Origin: a virus
Strand: one strand, 5' to 3'
Length of the DNA: 42,192 nt
Virus record (IMG/VR): IMGVR_UViG_3300025030_000210
Location: 1-42,192 of that record
A model generated the notes under the pieces. It was not told where the DNA came from, made no database searches, and was given only the letters and a program-made list of their open reading frames with translations. The stretch's first letter is position 1; every line of letters starts with the position of its first letter. This document shows, piece after piece, positions 20,705 to 28,665 of this stretch. A program made the position numbers and the translations under genes.

Positions 20705-22046
20705 GGAAGCAACAAAGAGGATAAATCTCTTTGAAGGCTGCGTAAGGTCTGGTAAGACCTTCGTTGCGAACACTTTGTTCTTAGAACAAGCTTATACGAT
20801 ACCTTATGATAAGTTTCTCCTAACAGGTAAAACAAAAGATACGCTAAAGCGTAATGTCACAACTGACATTATCAAAATGATAGGAGAAGATAACTGTGAG
20901 TACAATGCTCACATGGGAGAGCTTTCCTACAAGGTAGGTCGAGAAAATCGAATAATCTACTGTGTAGGAGCTCTTGACGAAAGAGCTGTTGGTAGAATTC
21001 AAGGAGGAACCTTCGGTTCTTGGTATGCAGATGAACGTGTTACCCATCCTGAAGGATTCTGTGAGATGGCAAGAACACGCTTAAGTGTTCCTAACTCTAG
21101 AATGTTTTGGACATGTAACCCTGAAAGTCCATACCATACGATATATAAAGACTACATTCAAAAACGAGAGGTGAGAAACGATCTTTATCATCTCCATTTT
21201 GAAATAGACGATAACCCTGTTCTTACAGAAGAGTATATAGAAGAGCTTAAAACTACTTATACTGGAGTCTTCTTTAGACGAATGGTTCTTGGTGAATGGG
21301 TTCTTGCAGAAGGTATCATATATGATATGTTCAGTATCCATCATATTGTACCTTCTATTCCTCCTATTAAAAGATTTTGGGTATCTTCAGACTACGGAAC
21401 AGCTTCTGTTACTGTATTTCTCTTATTCGGACTTGGAGAAGATAATAAGATTTATGTCATAAAAGAGTGGTATCACGATGCAGAAGCTAGCCGGTATCAA
21501 ATGACAGACCCTGAACTTGTTCAGGCAATGAATAAGTTTACTAAAGATTTTGAAATCTGGCGAGTATTTCCTGATCCATCTGCTACATCCTTTATTTTAG
21601 CACTTAAAAAAGCAGGCTATGCAGTAATAGAGGCAGATAACGACGTTCTTGACGGAATCCGAGCAGTAGGCTCTGGTTTTTATAATAACGAGCTTCTTAT
21701 TCATGAAAGCTGTAAAACATTAATTCCAGAAATCTCAGATTCTTACGTATGGGATGATAAGGCTAGACTTAGAGGTGAGGATAAGCCCCTTAAAAAGAAC
21801 GACCATCGAAGTGACACACTTCGATACGGTCTTCACACTTATAAATTACACTCTAATACAGGAACATCCTCTGTAATAGTTAGAGGAGTGAATGTTCTAA
21901 AAGAACATTTAGAGTCTAATCGTGAAAAAACTAATGACCATGTTGCCAGTAAAGAGGATATTCATAATGGTAGATTCTCTTGGAGACGAAATAGAATACC
22001 TGGAGGTAATAATTGGCTGAAGAGAAAACGAGTCCAGCTTCGGTAG
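20673..22046 (+). CDS. terL: Terminase large subunit
   Basis: A 457-residue packaging motor and headful/cos nuclease. The ATPase has Walker A GCVRSGKT at 22-29 and Walker B GSWYADE near 115-121; the nuclease has SSDYGT with Asp near 240, the FPDPSA segment near 298 and DHRSDTLRYG near 377. The layout is that of PBSX/T4-like large terminases. It overlaps the small subunit gene by 32 bases and the portal gene by 34. Confidence 0.93.
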   Translation: MLSPKQVKGLKEATKRINLFEGCVRSGKTFVANTLFLEQAYTIPYDKFLLTGKTKDTLKRNVTTDIIKMIGEDNCEYNAHMGELSYKVGRENRIIYCVGALDERAVGRIQGGTFGSWYADERVTHPEGFCEMARTRLSVPNSRMFWTCNPESPYHTIYKDYIQKREVRNDLYHLHFEIDDNPVLTEEYIEELKTTYTGVFFRRMVLGEWVLAEGIIYDMFSIHHIVPSIPPIKRFWVSSDYGTASVTVFLLFGLGEDNKIYVIKEWYHDAEASRYQMTDPELVQAMNKFTKDFEIWRVFPDPSATSFILALKKAGYAVIEADNDVLDGIRAVGSGFYNNELLIHESCKTLIPEISDSYVWDDKARLRGEDKPLKKNDHRSDTLRYGLHTYKLHSNTGTSSVIVRGVNVLKEHLESNREKTNDHVASKEDIHNGRFSWRRNRIPGGNNWLKRKRVQLR

Positions 22047-23392
22047 TACATATTAAAGCTTCTACTCAACAACTAATTGATGAAGTCAGGGGATTTCGTA
22101 AGGGTGGAGATAAGATTCACACCAGAAGCCTCCCTGAAGTCTCCCAAGATAGGATGATAGATGTCTGTTATTGGCTATGGGACAATTATCCTATGGCTAA
22201 ATGGATTATAAATGTTATTGTAAGCTTCATAGTAGCTGAAGAGTTACCTTTTGAGTCCAATAATCCTAAAATCGTAGAGATTTTGAAGAGTTTTTGGTTC
22301 GATCCAGTAAACAGGATGGATCTTTACTTGCGTAAACATGTAACTGAGCTTCATATTTTTGGGGATATATTCTTTCCTGTGCAGGTTTCGCCTGTAAATG
22401 GTAGAGTTAGAATGGGATATATTGACCCTAAAGAGATAGAATCTGTTGTAACAGATCCTGAAAACTGTAAGATTAAAATAGGAATAATTAGAAGAACCGA
22501 TCCTGGAGATACTCCAAAGAAATATAAAATTATTCTTGAAAAAGACATTGTTAATTTCCTTAGTCCCGCTGCTAAAGCATTAAGAGCTTCTTTTACTACA
22601 GGAGATTGTTTCTTTTTCTCTATTAATAATGTGACAAACTCCCCAAGAGGACGAAGTGAGCTACTTACAGTAGCAGATTGGATTGATACATACGAAAATT
22701 TTCTCTATGACTTTGCAGAAAAGTGGTCTCAAATGAATAATTTTGTTTGGGACTTAAAAATAAAAGATGCAGATGATAGTGTGGTAAGACAGAAAACTCA
22801 GGAATTTAATACTGCAAGCGGGAATCCAGGTAGTACTTATGGTCATAATGATTCAATAGAGGTAAGTGCTGTAGCTCCTGACTTAAAAAGCCTTGATGTT
22901 TCAACAGGGGCAAAGATATTCAGAGATCATATTCTTGGAGGAGTAGGTTTTCCTACTCATTGGTATGGCGGAGCAGAAGATGTTAATAAGTCATCTGCAG
23001 ACGAGATGATGACACCTACAATGAAAATTCTTACAGAGAAACAAAACTATTTTAAGTATATTCTCTCGAGTATTTTTGACTATCAAATCTTCTGTGCAAG
23101 GAAATTTAATAGATCTGCTTATGGAGACCTTAAAGATAGTGATATTAAATATACAATTATAACTCCCGAGCTAAGTACAAAAGACCTGAGTAAGTTCGGG
23201 GCAGTCATTAAGAATGTTGCAGACGGTTTTGCGGTTGCAGAAGATAGAAGTTGGCTGGATAAGGAGACAAGTCTTGAATATTTTGCACTTGTTATGGCTT
23301 TTCTAGGAAAGAAAGTAGATATAGAACAAGTCAAGGAACGACTAAAGTCTCAACCCAAGCCTAAACCTGTAGAACCAACAAAAGTTAATTAA
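22013..23392 (+). CDS. Portal protein
   Basis: A 459-residue portal, the dodecameric ring at the packaging vertex. Recognisable parts are RMIDVCYWLWDNYPMAKWII near the front, ELHIFGDIFFPVQVSPVNGR and IDPKEIESVVTDPEN in the middle, and the long polar tail. The start is a TTG with GGAGG 6 bases upstream. Its stop codon lies inside a 23-bp operator-like site. Position after terL supports the call. Confidence 0.88.
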   Translation: MAEEKTSPASVVHIKASTQQLIDEVRGFRKGGDKIHTRSLPEVSQDRMIDVCYWLWDNYPMAKWIINVIVSFIVAEELPFESNNPKIVEILKSFWFDPVNRMDLYLRKHVTELHIFGDIFFPVQVSPVNGRVRMGYIDPKEIESVVTDPENCKIKIGIIRRTDPGDTPKKYKIILEKDIVNFLSPAAKALRASFTTGDCFFFSINNVTNSPRGRSELLTVADWIDTYENFLYDFAEKWSQMNNFVWDLKIKDADDSVVRQKTQEFNTASGNPGSTYGHNDSIEVSAVAPDLKSLDVSTGAKIFRDHILGGVGFPTHWYGGAEDVNKSSADEMMTPTMKILTEKQNYFKYILSSIFDYQIFCARKFNRSAYGDLKDSDIKYTIITPELSTKDLSKFGAVIKNVADGFAVAEDRSWLDKETSLEYFALVMAFLGKKVDIEQVKERLKSQPKPKPVEPTKVN

Positions 23393-23405
23393 TTATTAAT
23401 GAACT
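23383..23405. promoter_or_regulatory. 23-bp operator-like site (one mismatch)
   Basis: AGTTAATTAAT, T, ATTAATGAACT. It contains the TAA stop of the portal gene and marks the border before the capsid genes. Confidence 0.65.
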
Positions 23406-23466
23406 ATATATTTAATATCAGCTAAAAAGCCCTGTTGTTTTTCTCTATTATAGTTGTTTTATAGCA

Positions 23467-23499
23467 GCCCGCCAACGGCGGGCAGTGGATTTTGTTTTT
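23467..23499 (+). terminator. Terminator-like GC-rich hairpin
   Basis: GCCCGCC (23467-23473), loop AAC, GGCGGGC (23477-23483), followed by AGTGGATTTTGTTTTT. This compact all-GC stem stands out in AT-rich DNA and lies between the portal and capsid genes. It may partly terminate transcription or mark an RNA 3' end, allowing a separate capsid message. Confidence 0.6.
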
Positions 23500-23511
23500 A
23501 AGGAGGTGTAT

Positions 23512-23742
23512 ATGACAATAGATGCGAAGTATTTAGTAGGTATTACGTGGAATGGTAACAAGCCTGTTGAGACTGTAGATAAGGACACTAAAAGAAAGAA
23601 AATTACTTATGAGAAAGTAAGTAGAGATCTTGTTCCTTCAGATGTTCTGTCTTGTATTGAAACAAAAGAAGGAAAGATATGTTTTGTTACCACTGATGGA
23701 AGAAAATATTTCCGTGACAAGTTAGTAAAAACTGGAGGGTAA
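23512..23742 (+). CDS. Small head-region hypothetical protein
   Basis: A 76-residue protein from MTIDAKYLVGITWNGNKPVE, beta-rich in pattern. The start is set by a perfect AAGGAGG with 6 bases to ATG; the longer frame has none. It may be a small head or decoration protein from its place ahead of the capsid gene. No family is recognised. Confidence 0.65.
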   Translation: MTIDAKYLVGITWNGNKPVETVDKDTKRKKITYEKVSRDLVPSDVLSCIETKEGKICFVTTDGRKYFRDKLVKTGG

Positions 23743-23744
23743 AT

Positions 23745-25841
23745 ATGCCCTATTCAATGATAAGTGAACTACCCGAGGCAGTTAAAAAGCTTCCTGAGCA
23801 CGCCCAAAAGATATGGATGGAAGCCTGTAATGCTGCTCTTAAAGAGTATTCGGATGAAGGTAAAGCTTTTGCAACTGCATGGGCTGCTGTAGAGAAGGCA
23901 GGATATCATAAAAAAGGGGAGGTGTGGGTAAAATCTTCAGAGGAAGATTTAGTCTATAAGCTTTCTCATGGAGGAGAATTACTTAAAGCGGCAGCAGAGG
24001 ACGGCTATAAATGGAGAGTTAGGATAATTAAATCTGGAGTTGACCTAAACAAGAGAAACTGGTCTGAAGAGGTATTGAAAGCAAATCTGGATAAATTTGA
24101 AGGTTCTAAGGTTTTTATGCTTTCTGAGGCTCAACATTCAGAGAAGCATCCTTATGGTAAGCCAACTCTGGAATTAGTTGGATGGCACAAATCTGTGTTC
24201 TATGGAGAAGATGGGATTTACGGAGATCTGGTTATTGTAAAGAATTCTAGGGGAAAAGAGTTAAGGGACACCTTAGTGTCCTCTTTTGATCAGGGTAATC
24301 CGAACTTTTTAGGCCTATCTGTAGATATACTAGGAAGTGCAAAACAAGAACAGGACATTCTTAATGTCCTAAATATACATAAAGTTACAGTTGATGTAGT
24401 ATATGACCCTGCAGCTGGGGGTAACTTTATTAAAATGGCAGCTTCACAAATAAATAAGGAGATTAATATGACGAAAGAGGAGGAAGAAAAACTGGTAGCC
24501 CAGAAGAAACTTCTGGACGAACAGCAAAAAGCTGTTGAGGCGCAGCTTCTGGCTACTAAAACACTGAATGATCAGCTAGTTAAGGCTACTGAAGAGACTA
24601 ATAGACTTCTTAGTGCTACTAAAATTGATTCTTTGTTAAGGGAATCTCAATTACCTGATCCAATTTCAGAGAAATTAAAGGCTTCCTGGAAAGGGAAACT
24701 TGTTTCCGATGATGAGATTAAAGCCTCAATAAAGATCGAGAAGGAAGTCTTGGATAAGATTATAGCTTCTACGATTTTTGGGGCTGGTATCACGGTTACC
24801 AAAGAGGATAGAGACAAGAGAATTGCCATGTTTGACGATTTCTTTGAGGGTAAAGTCCAGAGCTTTAAAGCCTGCTATATTAATTATACAGGAGATGAGA
24901 ATCTTACAGGAAACAAGAAGGATTGCAGAAGGTTGCTGGCTTCTATGGATTCTACAAGTCTGAGTCTTGTCCTTCAAGATTCTATGAATAAAAAGATGGT
25001 GAAAGAGTATGGTACAAGTGCCTATAATAAGGATTGGAGAAAGATTTGTACTGTTGTTCCTCGATTTGACTTCCGAACAAACCATATTACCAGGATGGGG
25101 GGCTATGGGGATATGCCCACAGTAGCAGAAGGTGCGGCATATACCGCAGCTACCAGTCCTACTGATGAAGAAGCAACGTATGCCATGTTGAAGAGAGGCT
25201 ATACAGAGGACATTACATTTGAAATGCTCAGGAATGATGATGTTAAGGCAATTAGAAAGATTCCTATTAAGGTAGCTAATGCTTGTGCCAGACAACTTTA
25301 TGAATTTGTGTTTGCCTTTCTTGCCGATAATCCTACGATTTATGATAGTGCAGCCTTGTTTACGTCTGCCAAAGGAAACTATGGTACAGTAGCCCTAGAT
25401 TTAACTCAATTAAATGTAAGGCGTAGGGCGATGGTAGCTCAGACGGAACTTAGTTCTGGAAAGAGGCTGGGTATTCCTGCAAAATTTTTAATTGTACCCA
25501 CAGCCTTGGATAAAACAGCTTATGATCTGATCTATCCTCCAGGAAGAAGTGATTTTGCTCCTACGACTCCAGAATACACCAGAACTCTTAATATGGAGTT
25601 AATTATTAATAATATCTGGACAGATGCCACTAACTGGTTCTTGTCTGCAGATCCTGCTTTAATTGATGGTTTGGAAATAGGTTTCCTTGATGGTAGAGAG
25701 AATCCTGAATTCTTTGTTCAAGATCACGAATCTGTGGGAACAGTCTTTACCCATGATAAGATTACCTACAAGTGGAGACACATTTACAATGGAGCTATAA
25801 CTGATTATCGTCAGTTTGATGGTTCTATTGTAGCAGGTTAA
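23745..25841 (+). CDS. ChaB-protease-scaffold-major capsid protein fusion
   Basis: A 698-residue polyprotein. Residues 1-60 (MISELPEAVKKLPEHAQKIW then ACNAALKEYSD...) match the ChaB domain. Residues about 85-240 (WRVRIIKSGVDLNKRNW, EAQHSEKHPYGKPTLELVGW) look like a prohead protease of the phage Mu-like/DUF6582 kind. Residues about 243-300 are a charged coiled coil suited to scaffolding. From about 380 on (CTVVPRFDFRTNHITRMGGY, then EDITFEMLRNDD and KITYKWRHIYNGAITDYRQF) it is an HK97-fold major capsid protein. A strong internal ribosome binding site at 24,456 precedes in-frame ATG 24468 (residue 242), so a separate scaffold-capsid product of 457 residues is likely. Confidence 0.82.
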   Translation: MPYSMISELPEAVKKLPEHAQKIWMEACNAALKEYSDEGKAFATAWAAVEKAGYHKKGEVWVKSSEEDLVYKLSHGGELLKAAAEDGYKWRVRIIKSGVDLNKRNWSEEVLKANLDKFEGSKVFMLSEAQHSEKHPYGKPTLELVGWHKSVFYGEDGIYGDLVIVKNSRGKELRDTLVSSFDQGNPNFLGLSVDILGSAKQEQDILNVLNIHKVTVDVVYDPAAGGNFIKMAASQINKEINMTKEEEEKLVAQKKLLDEQQKAVEAQLLATKTLNDQLVKATEETNRLLSATKIDSLLRESQLPDPISEKLKASWKGKLVSDDEIKASIKIEKEVLDKIIASTIFGAGITVTKEDRDKRIAMFDDFFEGKVQSFKACYINYTGDENLTGNKKDCRRLLASMDSTSLSLVLQDSMNKKMVKEYGTSAYNKDWRKICTVVPRFDFRTNHITRMGGYGDMPTVAEGAAYTAATSPTDEEATYAMLKRGYTEDITFEMLRNDDVKAIRKIPIKVANACARQLYEFVFAFLADNPTIYDSAALFTSAKGNYGTVALDLTQLNVRRRAMVAQTELSSGKRLGIPAKFLIVPTALDKTAYDLIYPPGRSDFAPTTPEYTRTLNMELIINNIWTDATNWFLSADPALIDGLEIGFLDGRENPEFFVQDHESVGTVFTHDKITYKWRHIYNGAITDYRQFDGSIVAG
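24456..24470 (+). promoter_or_regulatory. Internal ribosome binding site and start for scaffold-capsid
   Basis: AAGGAG at 24456-24461, a 6-base spacer and ATG at 24468-24470, in frame with the fusion. Nothing in the protein requires this sequence, and its position exactly at the protease/scaffold border suggests it is used, giving many capsid subunits per protease copy. Confidence 0.65.
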
Positions 25842-25850
25842 TTAATTAAC
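25837..25850. promoter_or_regulatory. Degenerate operator-like palindrome
   Basis: GTTAATTAATTAAC is a perfect 14-bp palindrome over the capsid stop codon. It is shorter than the 23-bp sites and may be a decayed copy or chance in AT-rich DNA. Confidence 0.3.
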
Positions 25851-25874
25851 TTAGTCTTAATTGGGAGGGAAACT

Positions 25875-26354
25875 ATGAAATTTAAAAAGTGGCTGTTTGG
25901 ATTTTTAATGGGGCTGTGTCTTATATCAGCAGTAGAAGCTGCTGATAATACAGCTTCTAATGTTACAAACTACTCACCTTCAGTTAATACTGAATTGTGG
26001 GTAGTTCCCTTAGTAGGACAAGGGACAGAGACAGTTGCTGGTTCTGATAATATCGTTACTAGCTGGGTAGTCCCTAGTAAATATAAGGTTCTATCTATTA
26101 AAGCTAGGGCAGAAGGCTTTGATAACGCTACATCAACTAATAGATTCTATGTAGATGTTAAGGAAGCTGTAACAGGAACTACAACTAATGCTTCAATTCT
26201 ATCTGCTGTTATTGCTATAGGAACAGCAAGTTCTTCTGTTACAGGGTCATTGTCAGATACTTCTATAGCAGATGAGTCTTTGTTGAGTGTTTTCTGCTAT
26301 GGCAGTGGGACATCTAGAGCTACATTGCAGATGTATGTTGAAAGGTCTAACTAG
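25875..26354 (+). CDS. Sec-secreted hypothetical protein in the head region
   Basis: A 159-residue protein with a clear signal peptide: KFKK, a hydrophobic core (WLFGFLMGLCLISAV) and a likely cleavage after VEA near residue 22. The mature part is rich in Ser, Thr and Ala and beta-patterned. Secreted proteins are unusual between capsid and neck genes. It could act in the periplasm at lysis, change the cell surface to exclude other phages, or be a virion protein with an odd N-terminus. GGGAGG precedes ATG. Confidence 0.7.
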   Translation: MKFKKWLFGFLMGLCLISAVEAADNTASNVTNYSPSVNTELWVVPLVGQGTETVAGSDNIVTSWVVPSKYKVLSIKARAEGFDNATSTNRFYVDVKEAVTGTTTNASILSAVIAIGTASSSVTGSLSDTSIADESLLSVFCYGSGTSRATLQMYVERSN

Positions 26355-26366
26355 GGCTTAAGCCCG

Positions 26367-26414
26367 GGAGAGAGATAAGTTTGCTTCCGTCAAAGCTTCC
26401 TCTTATCTCTCTCC
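26367..26414 (+). terminator. Terminator-like 13-bp hairpin
   Basis: 26367-26379 (GGAGAGAGATAAG) and 26402-26414 (CTTATCTCTCTCC) are perfectly complementary over 13 bp. AAAAATTAAATTTTATTT follows. A 12-bp palindrome GGGCTTAAGCCC (26354-26365) lies just before. It separates the capsid/secreted genes from the membrane-protein cluster; without a pure U tract it may attenuate rather than stop transcription. Confidence 0.6.
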
Positions 26415-26444
26415 AAAAATTAAATTTTATTTAGGAGGTGTTTA

Positions 26445-26615
26445 ATGTTTGCAGGTAAAAAGACTTATATAGCTGCAGGACTTGTTGTAATTCATCAAAT
26501 ACTTAAAATGGTAGGATATGATGTTCCACAAGAAGAACTTTCTTCAGCAATAGATGTATTTGGTGGTATTGCTGCTTTCTTTTTTAGGATGATTGCTAAG
26601 CCGAAAGGAAAATAA
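26445..26615 (+). CDS. Small membrane protein, holin-like
   Basis: A 56-residue protein: MFAGKKTYIAAGLVVIHQIL, a middle loop, and DVFGGIAAFFFRMIAKPKGK. The front KKTYI-AAG and end A-FFRMIAKP pattern resembles a common family of short phage holin-like proteins. Two hydrophobic segments are present. AGGAGG precedes ATG, and the stop overlaps the next ATG (TAATG). Confidence 0.6.
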   Translation: MFAGKKTYIAAGLVVIHQILKMVGYDVPQEELSSAIDVFGGIAAFFFRMIAKPKGK

Positions 26616-26845
26616 TGTATACTGCTATTGGTGCAGTAGTAAGCCTGATACTACTTATACTTAAACTTGTTATGGATTATAGAAATGAAAAACGTAGTCC
26701 TAGAACACTTGAGCAGGAAGTGCAATTATTACATAATTCTATTGCAAAAGGCGACGCTGATACTTTGTCTGATTTGTTTGATGGGATGCGGAAGCCGCCA
26801 GGTAAAAGTCATAAAGTCAGATATGATGATCCAACGCCTACCTAA
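26615..26845 (+). CDS. Membrane protein, candidate i-spanin
   Basis: A 76-residue protein with an N-terminal transmembrane segment (IGAVVSLILLILKLVMDY) followed by a charged helix (RTLEQEVQLLHNSIAKGDA) and a short proline-containing end. A lipoprotein gene overlaps it in another frame, as in Rz/Rz1 spanin pairs, in which the two join inner and outer membranes during lysis. It is shorter than typical i-spanins, so the call is tentative. Confidence 0.5.
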   Translation: MYTAIGAVVSLILLILKLVMDYRNEKRSPRTLEQEVQLLHNSIAKGDADTLSDLFDGMRKPPGKSHKVRYDDPTPT

Positions 26846-26930
26846 TGGAAACTGGGAGGTAACAGATGCTTGGTTGAAAGATACTTACGAGAATATGAGA
26901 TACTGGAAAGAGAAAACTAAGGAGGATTAA
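26685..26930 (+). CDS. Lipoprotein, candidate o-spanin
   Basis: About 81 residues from MKNVVLEHLSRKCNYYIILL, with hydrophobic core and lipobox LMGC (from ATLILCLICLMGCGSRQ). The mature part is short and charged. It overlaps the candidate i-spanin in a different frame. The frame is open to ATG 26667. The N-region before the lipobox is longer than usual. It ends in a TAATG overlap with the next gene. Confidence 0.5.
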   Translation: MKNVVLEHLSRKCNYYIILLQKATLILCLICLMGCGSRQVKVIKSDMMIQRLPNGNWEVTDAWLKDTYENMRYWKEKTKED

Positions 26931-27256
26931 TGTCAGAACATAAAAATGATTTTTCATTAGGAGAGCAAGCTCAAATAAAAGATCTTGCTCGTAATATTGT
27001 TCCTGAAGAACAGAAAAAGTGTACTGCATATAAAATTTTTAGTGATAAAGATAATGAAGCTAAGTTTTTTGACAGTTTTAATGATATTAAGAATTTAATA
27101 AAAGAATTACAGGAACACAAGAAATCCCATGATAAGCTGGAAATGGAGGTAGGTTCTTTGAAGAAGATGAGATGGATCAATAGAAGTCTATCTCTGATAG
27201 GAGCTGGTATGGGAGCTTTTGCTGCTATTATTTTAAGGAGAAAGTTGGAAGGATAG
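26930..27256 (+). CDS. C-terminally anchored membrane protein
   Basis: A 108-residue protein with a soluble helical front (a coiled coil near 55-80: IKELQEHKKSHDKLEMEVGS) and one C-terminal transmembrane segment (LSLIGAGMGAFAAIILRRKL). This layout is common among phage tail-fibre-adjacent and lysis proteins (holin/antiholin-like). GGAGG lies 5 bases before ATG. The function is inferred only from context. Confidence 0.55.
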   Translation: MSEHKNDFSLGEQAQIKDLARNIVPEEQKKCTAYKIFSDKDNEAKFFDSFNDIKNLIKELQEHKKSHDKLEMEVGSLKKMRWINRSLSLIGAGMGAFAAIILRRKLEG

Positions 27257-27258
27257 AG

Positions 27259-27411
27259 ATGAATTTTAGTAAAGATGAAAAATATTTATTGGAACAGGAA
27301 GATTATACTATTGCAGTCTGTCCTGTTTGTGAAGAGCCTAATGTAGCCCCTAAAAGTGAAACTTTATGTGTTTGTTCTTATTGCGGGAGGAAGTTTAAAT
27401 ATGAAAATTAG
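27259..27411 (+). CDS. Small zinc-ribbon protein
   Basis: A 50-residue gene with CPVC and CSYC pairs (AVCPVCEEPNVAPKSETLCV then CSYCGRKFKYEN), a complete four-cysteine ribbon. The stop overlaps the next gene by 11 bases, and its own codons provide that gene's GGGAGG ribosome binding site. The role is unknown. Confidence 0.65.
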   Translation: MNFSKDEKYLLEQEDYTIAVCPVCEEPNVAPKSETLCVCSYCGRKFKYEN

Positions 27412-27757
27412 ATATTTAAGTATTATTTTGTTATTCTGCGCTTCTTTATGTTATGCAGGTTCTGATAATGTTCTTCCTAAAGAGGGAACTGCATTTCTTA
27501 CGGAAACAATAACTGCAGGTACTACGGCAAGATCTATTCATACTACAGCCAGCACTGCTCCAGAATTAAAATATCTATATATTTCTGTAACAGGCTCTAA
27601 TACAGTATTTTTAATGGATGGAACTACAGTAGCTACAAATACAGGGCATTTAATTGTAGCAAATGACTCAAGACTTATTGGAGGAATTAATAATTGTAAG
27701 AATTTTTCCTATATTTCTCTTGGAACTTCAACAGTAACCCTTACATATTTTAGATAA
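27401..27757 (+). CDS. Second Sec-secreted hypothetical protein
   Basis: About 118 residues from MKIRYLSIILLFCASLCYAG, a textbook signal peptide with likely cleavage after CYA. The mature part is Thr/Ser-rich and beta-patterned (FLTETITAGTTARSIHTTAS), and could form a small beta-sandwich. I chose ATG 27401 because of the signal peptide and the GGGAGG about 10 bases upstream. The role is unknown; it and the 25,875 protein flank the membrane cluster. Confidence 0.7.
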   Translation: MKIRYLSIILLFCASLCYAGSDNVLPKEGTAFLTETITAGTTARSIHTTASTAPELKYLYISVTGSNTVFLMDGTTVATNTGHLIVANDSRLIGGINNCKNFSYISLGTSTVTLTYFR

Positions 27758-28641
27758 TGAGTACAAATTTAGATATAAGAGCTAAAGTAATATCTCTAGT
27801 TGGAGATGATGCATCTAAACTTCTTGCTTATACTACTACTCAATGGGCAGCAGGTACAGTATATGCACTTAACGCAAGAATAAGACCTACTGCTACTAAG
27901 TATAAGTCAAGGACATTTAAGTGTACTACAGCAGGTACAAGTCATGCAACAACAGAACCTACATGGCCAGAATCATCTGGAGCTACTGTTTCAGACAATA
28001 CTGCTGTCTGGACAGAAGAATCTGATGATTATGATAGACATATTTTAAGTGGATTAGATATATTTTCTAAAGATTATCCTCATATAATTCTTGCAAGCAT
28101 TACAGGAGATAGTACTCAGATATATGCAACTCCTACAGGATGGATAAATGAATTTTCTCAGATTATATCTATAGAGTATCCTATAAGTGAAGTTCCTCCT
28201 AGCTATCTTAATAATGACAGATTTCAACTATTAAACACTGCAACAAGTACATGGAAAATATTTCTTAAGGATGATGCTCCTACATCATCTCAGACTTTTA
28301 AGGTTAGATTTACTGCTCAAAGAGATGCGACAATAATTCCTGTAGGATATATTGAGGCATTTCAATGGCTTGTATCTGCACTTGCCTGTACAGAATTGGC
28401 AACTATTTATGTAAACACAACAGATTCTTCTATTAATGCAGATGCATCTAATTCTTTTGAAGCTGCTGCAGGATATGCTGATAGAGCTGCAGTATATATG
28501 CAGATGTATAAAAACTATATGGGTATTGGAGACGGCAAGGTTCCTCCTTCTCTTCATATTACTCAAAGAACACAATCCTATCCCTATGGCATCACAAGAC
28601 TTACTCACCCTCGTATTGAGAGATATACGAGAGAAGGTTAA
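27757..28641 (+). CDS. Head-tail connector-like protein with inserted W-module
   Basis: A 294-residue protein whose position and helical end (YIEAFQWLVSALACTELATI, then AGYADRAAVYMQMYK) suit a head-tail adaptor. Residues about 27-88 form an inserted module, QWAAGTVYALNARI... to TEPTWPESSGATVSDNTAVW, seen in many phage surface proteins and also present in the tail-tip protein here. The start overlaps the previous stop (TAATG). The stop is next to a perfect 23-bp operator-like site. Confidence 0.6.
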   Translation: MSTNLDIRAKVISLVGDDASKLLAYTTTQWAAGTVYALNARIRPTATKYKSRTFKCTTAGTSHATTEPTWPESSGATVSDNTAVWTEESDDYDRHILSGLDIFSKDYPHIILASITGDSTQIYATPTGWINEFSQIISIEYPISEVPPSYLNNDRFQLLNTATSTWKIFLKDDAPTSSQTFKVRFTAQRDATIIPVGYIEAFQWLVSALACTELATIYVNTTDSSINADASNSFEAAAGYADRAAVYMQMYKNYMGIGDGKVPPSLHITQRTQSYPYGITRLTHPRIERYTREG

Positions 28642-28642
28642 C

Positions 28643-28665
28643 AGTTCATTAATAATTAATGAACT
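28643..28665. promoter_or_regulatory. 23-bp palindromic operator-like site (perfect)
   Basis: AGTTCATTAAT, A, ATTAATGAACT, perfect over both arms. It begins one base after the stop codon of the connector gene, and the ATG in its right arm (28659) is the first possible start of the next gene. Confidence 0.75.

Noticed and set aside
24726-25295. Minus-strand reading frame of 189 codons
   Set aside because: It lies opposite the capsid gene, whose frame is certain, and its product (rich in Cys, Ile and His) looks like a shadow of AT-rich coding DNA.
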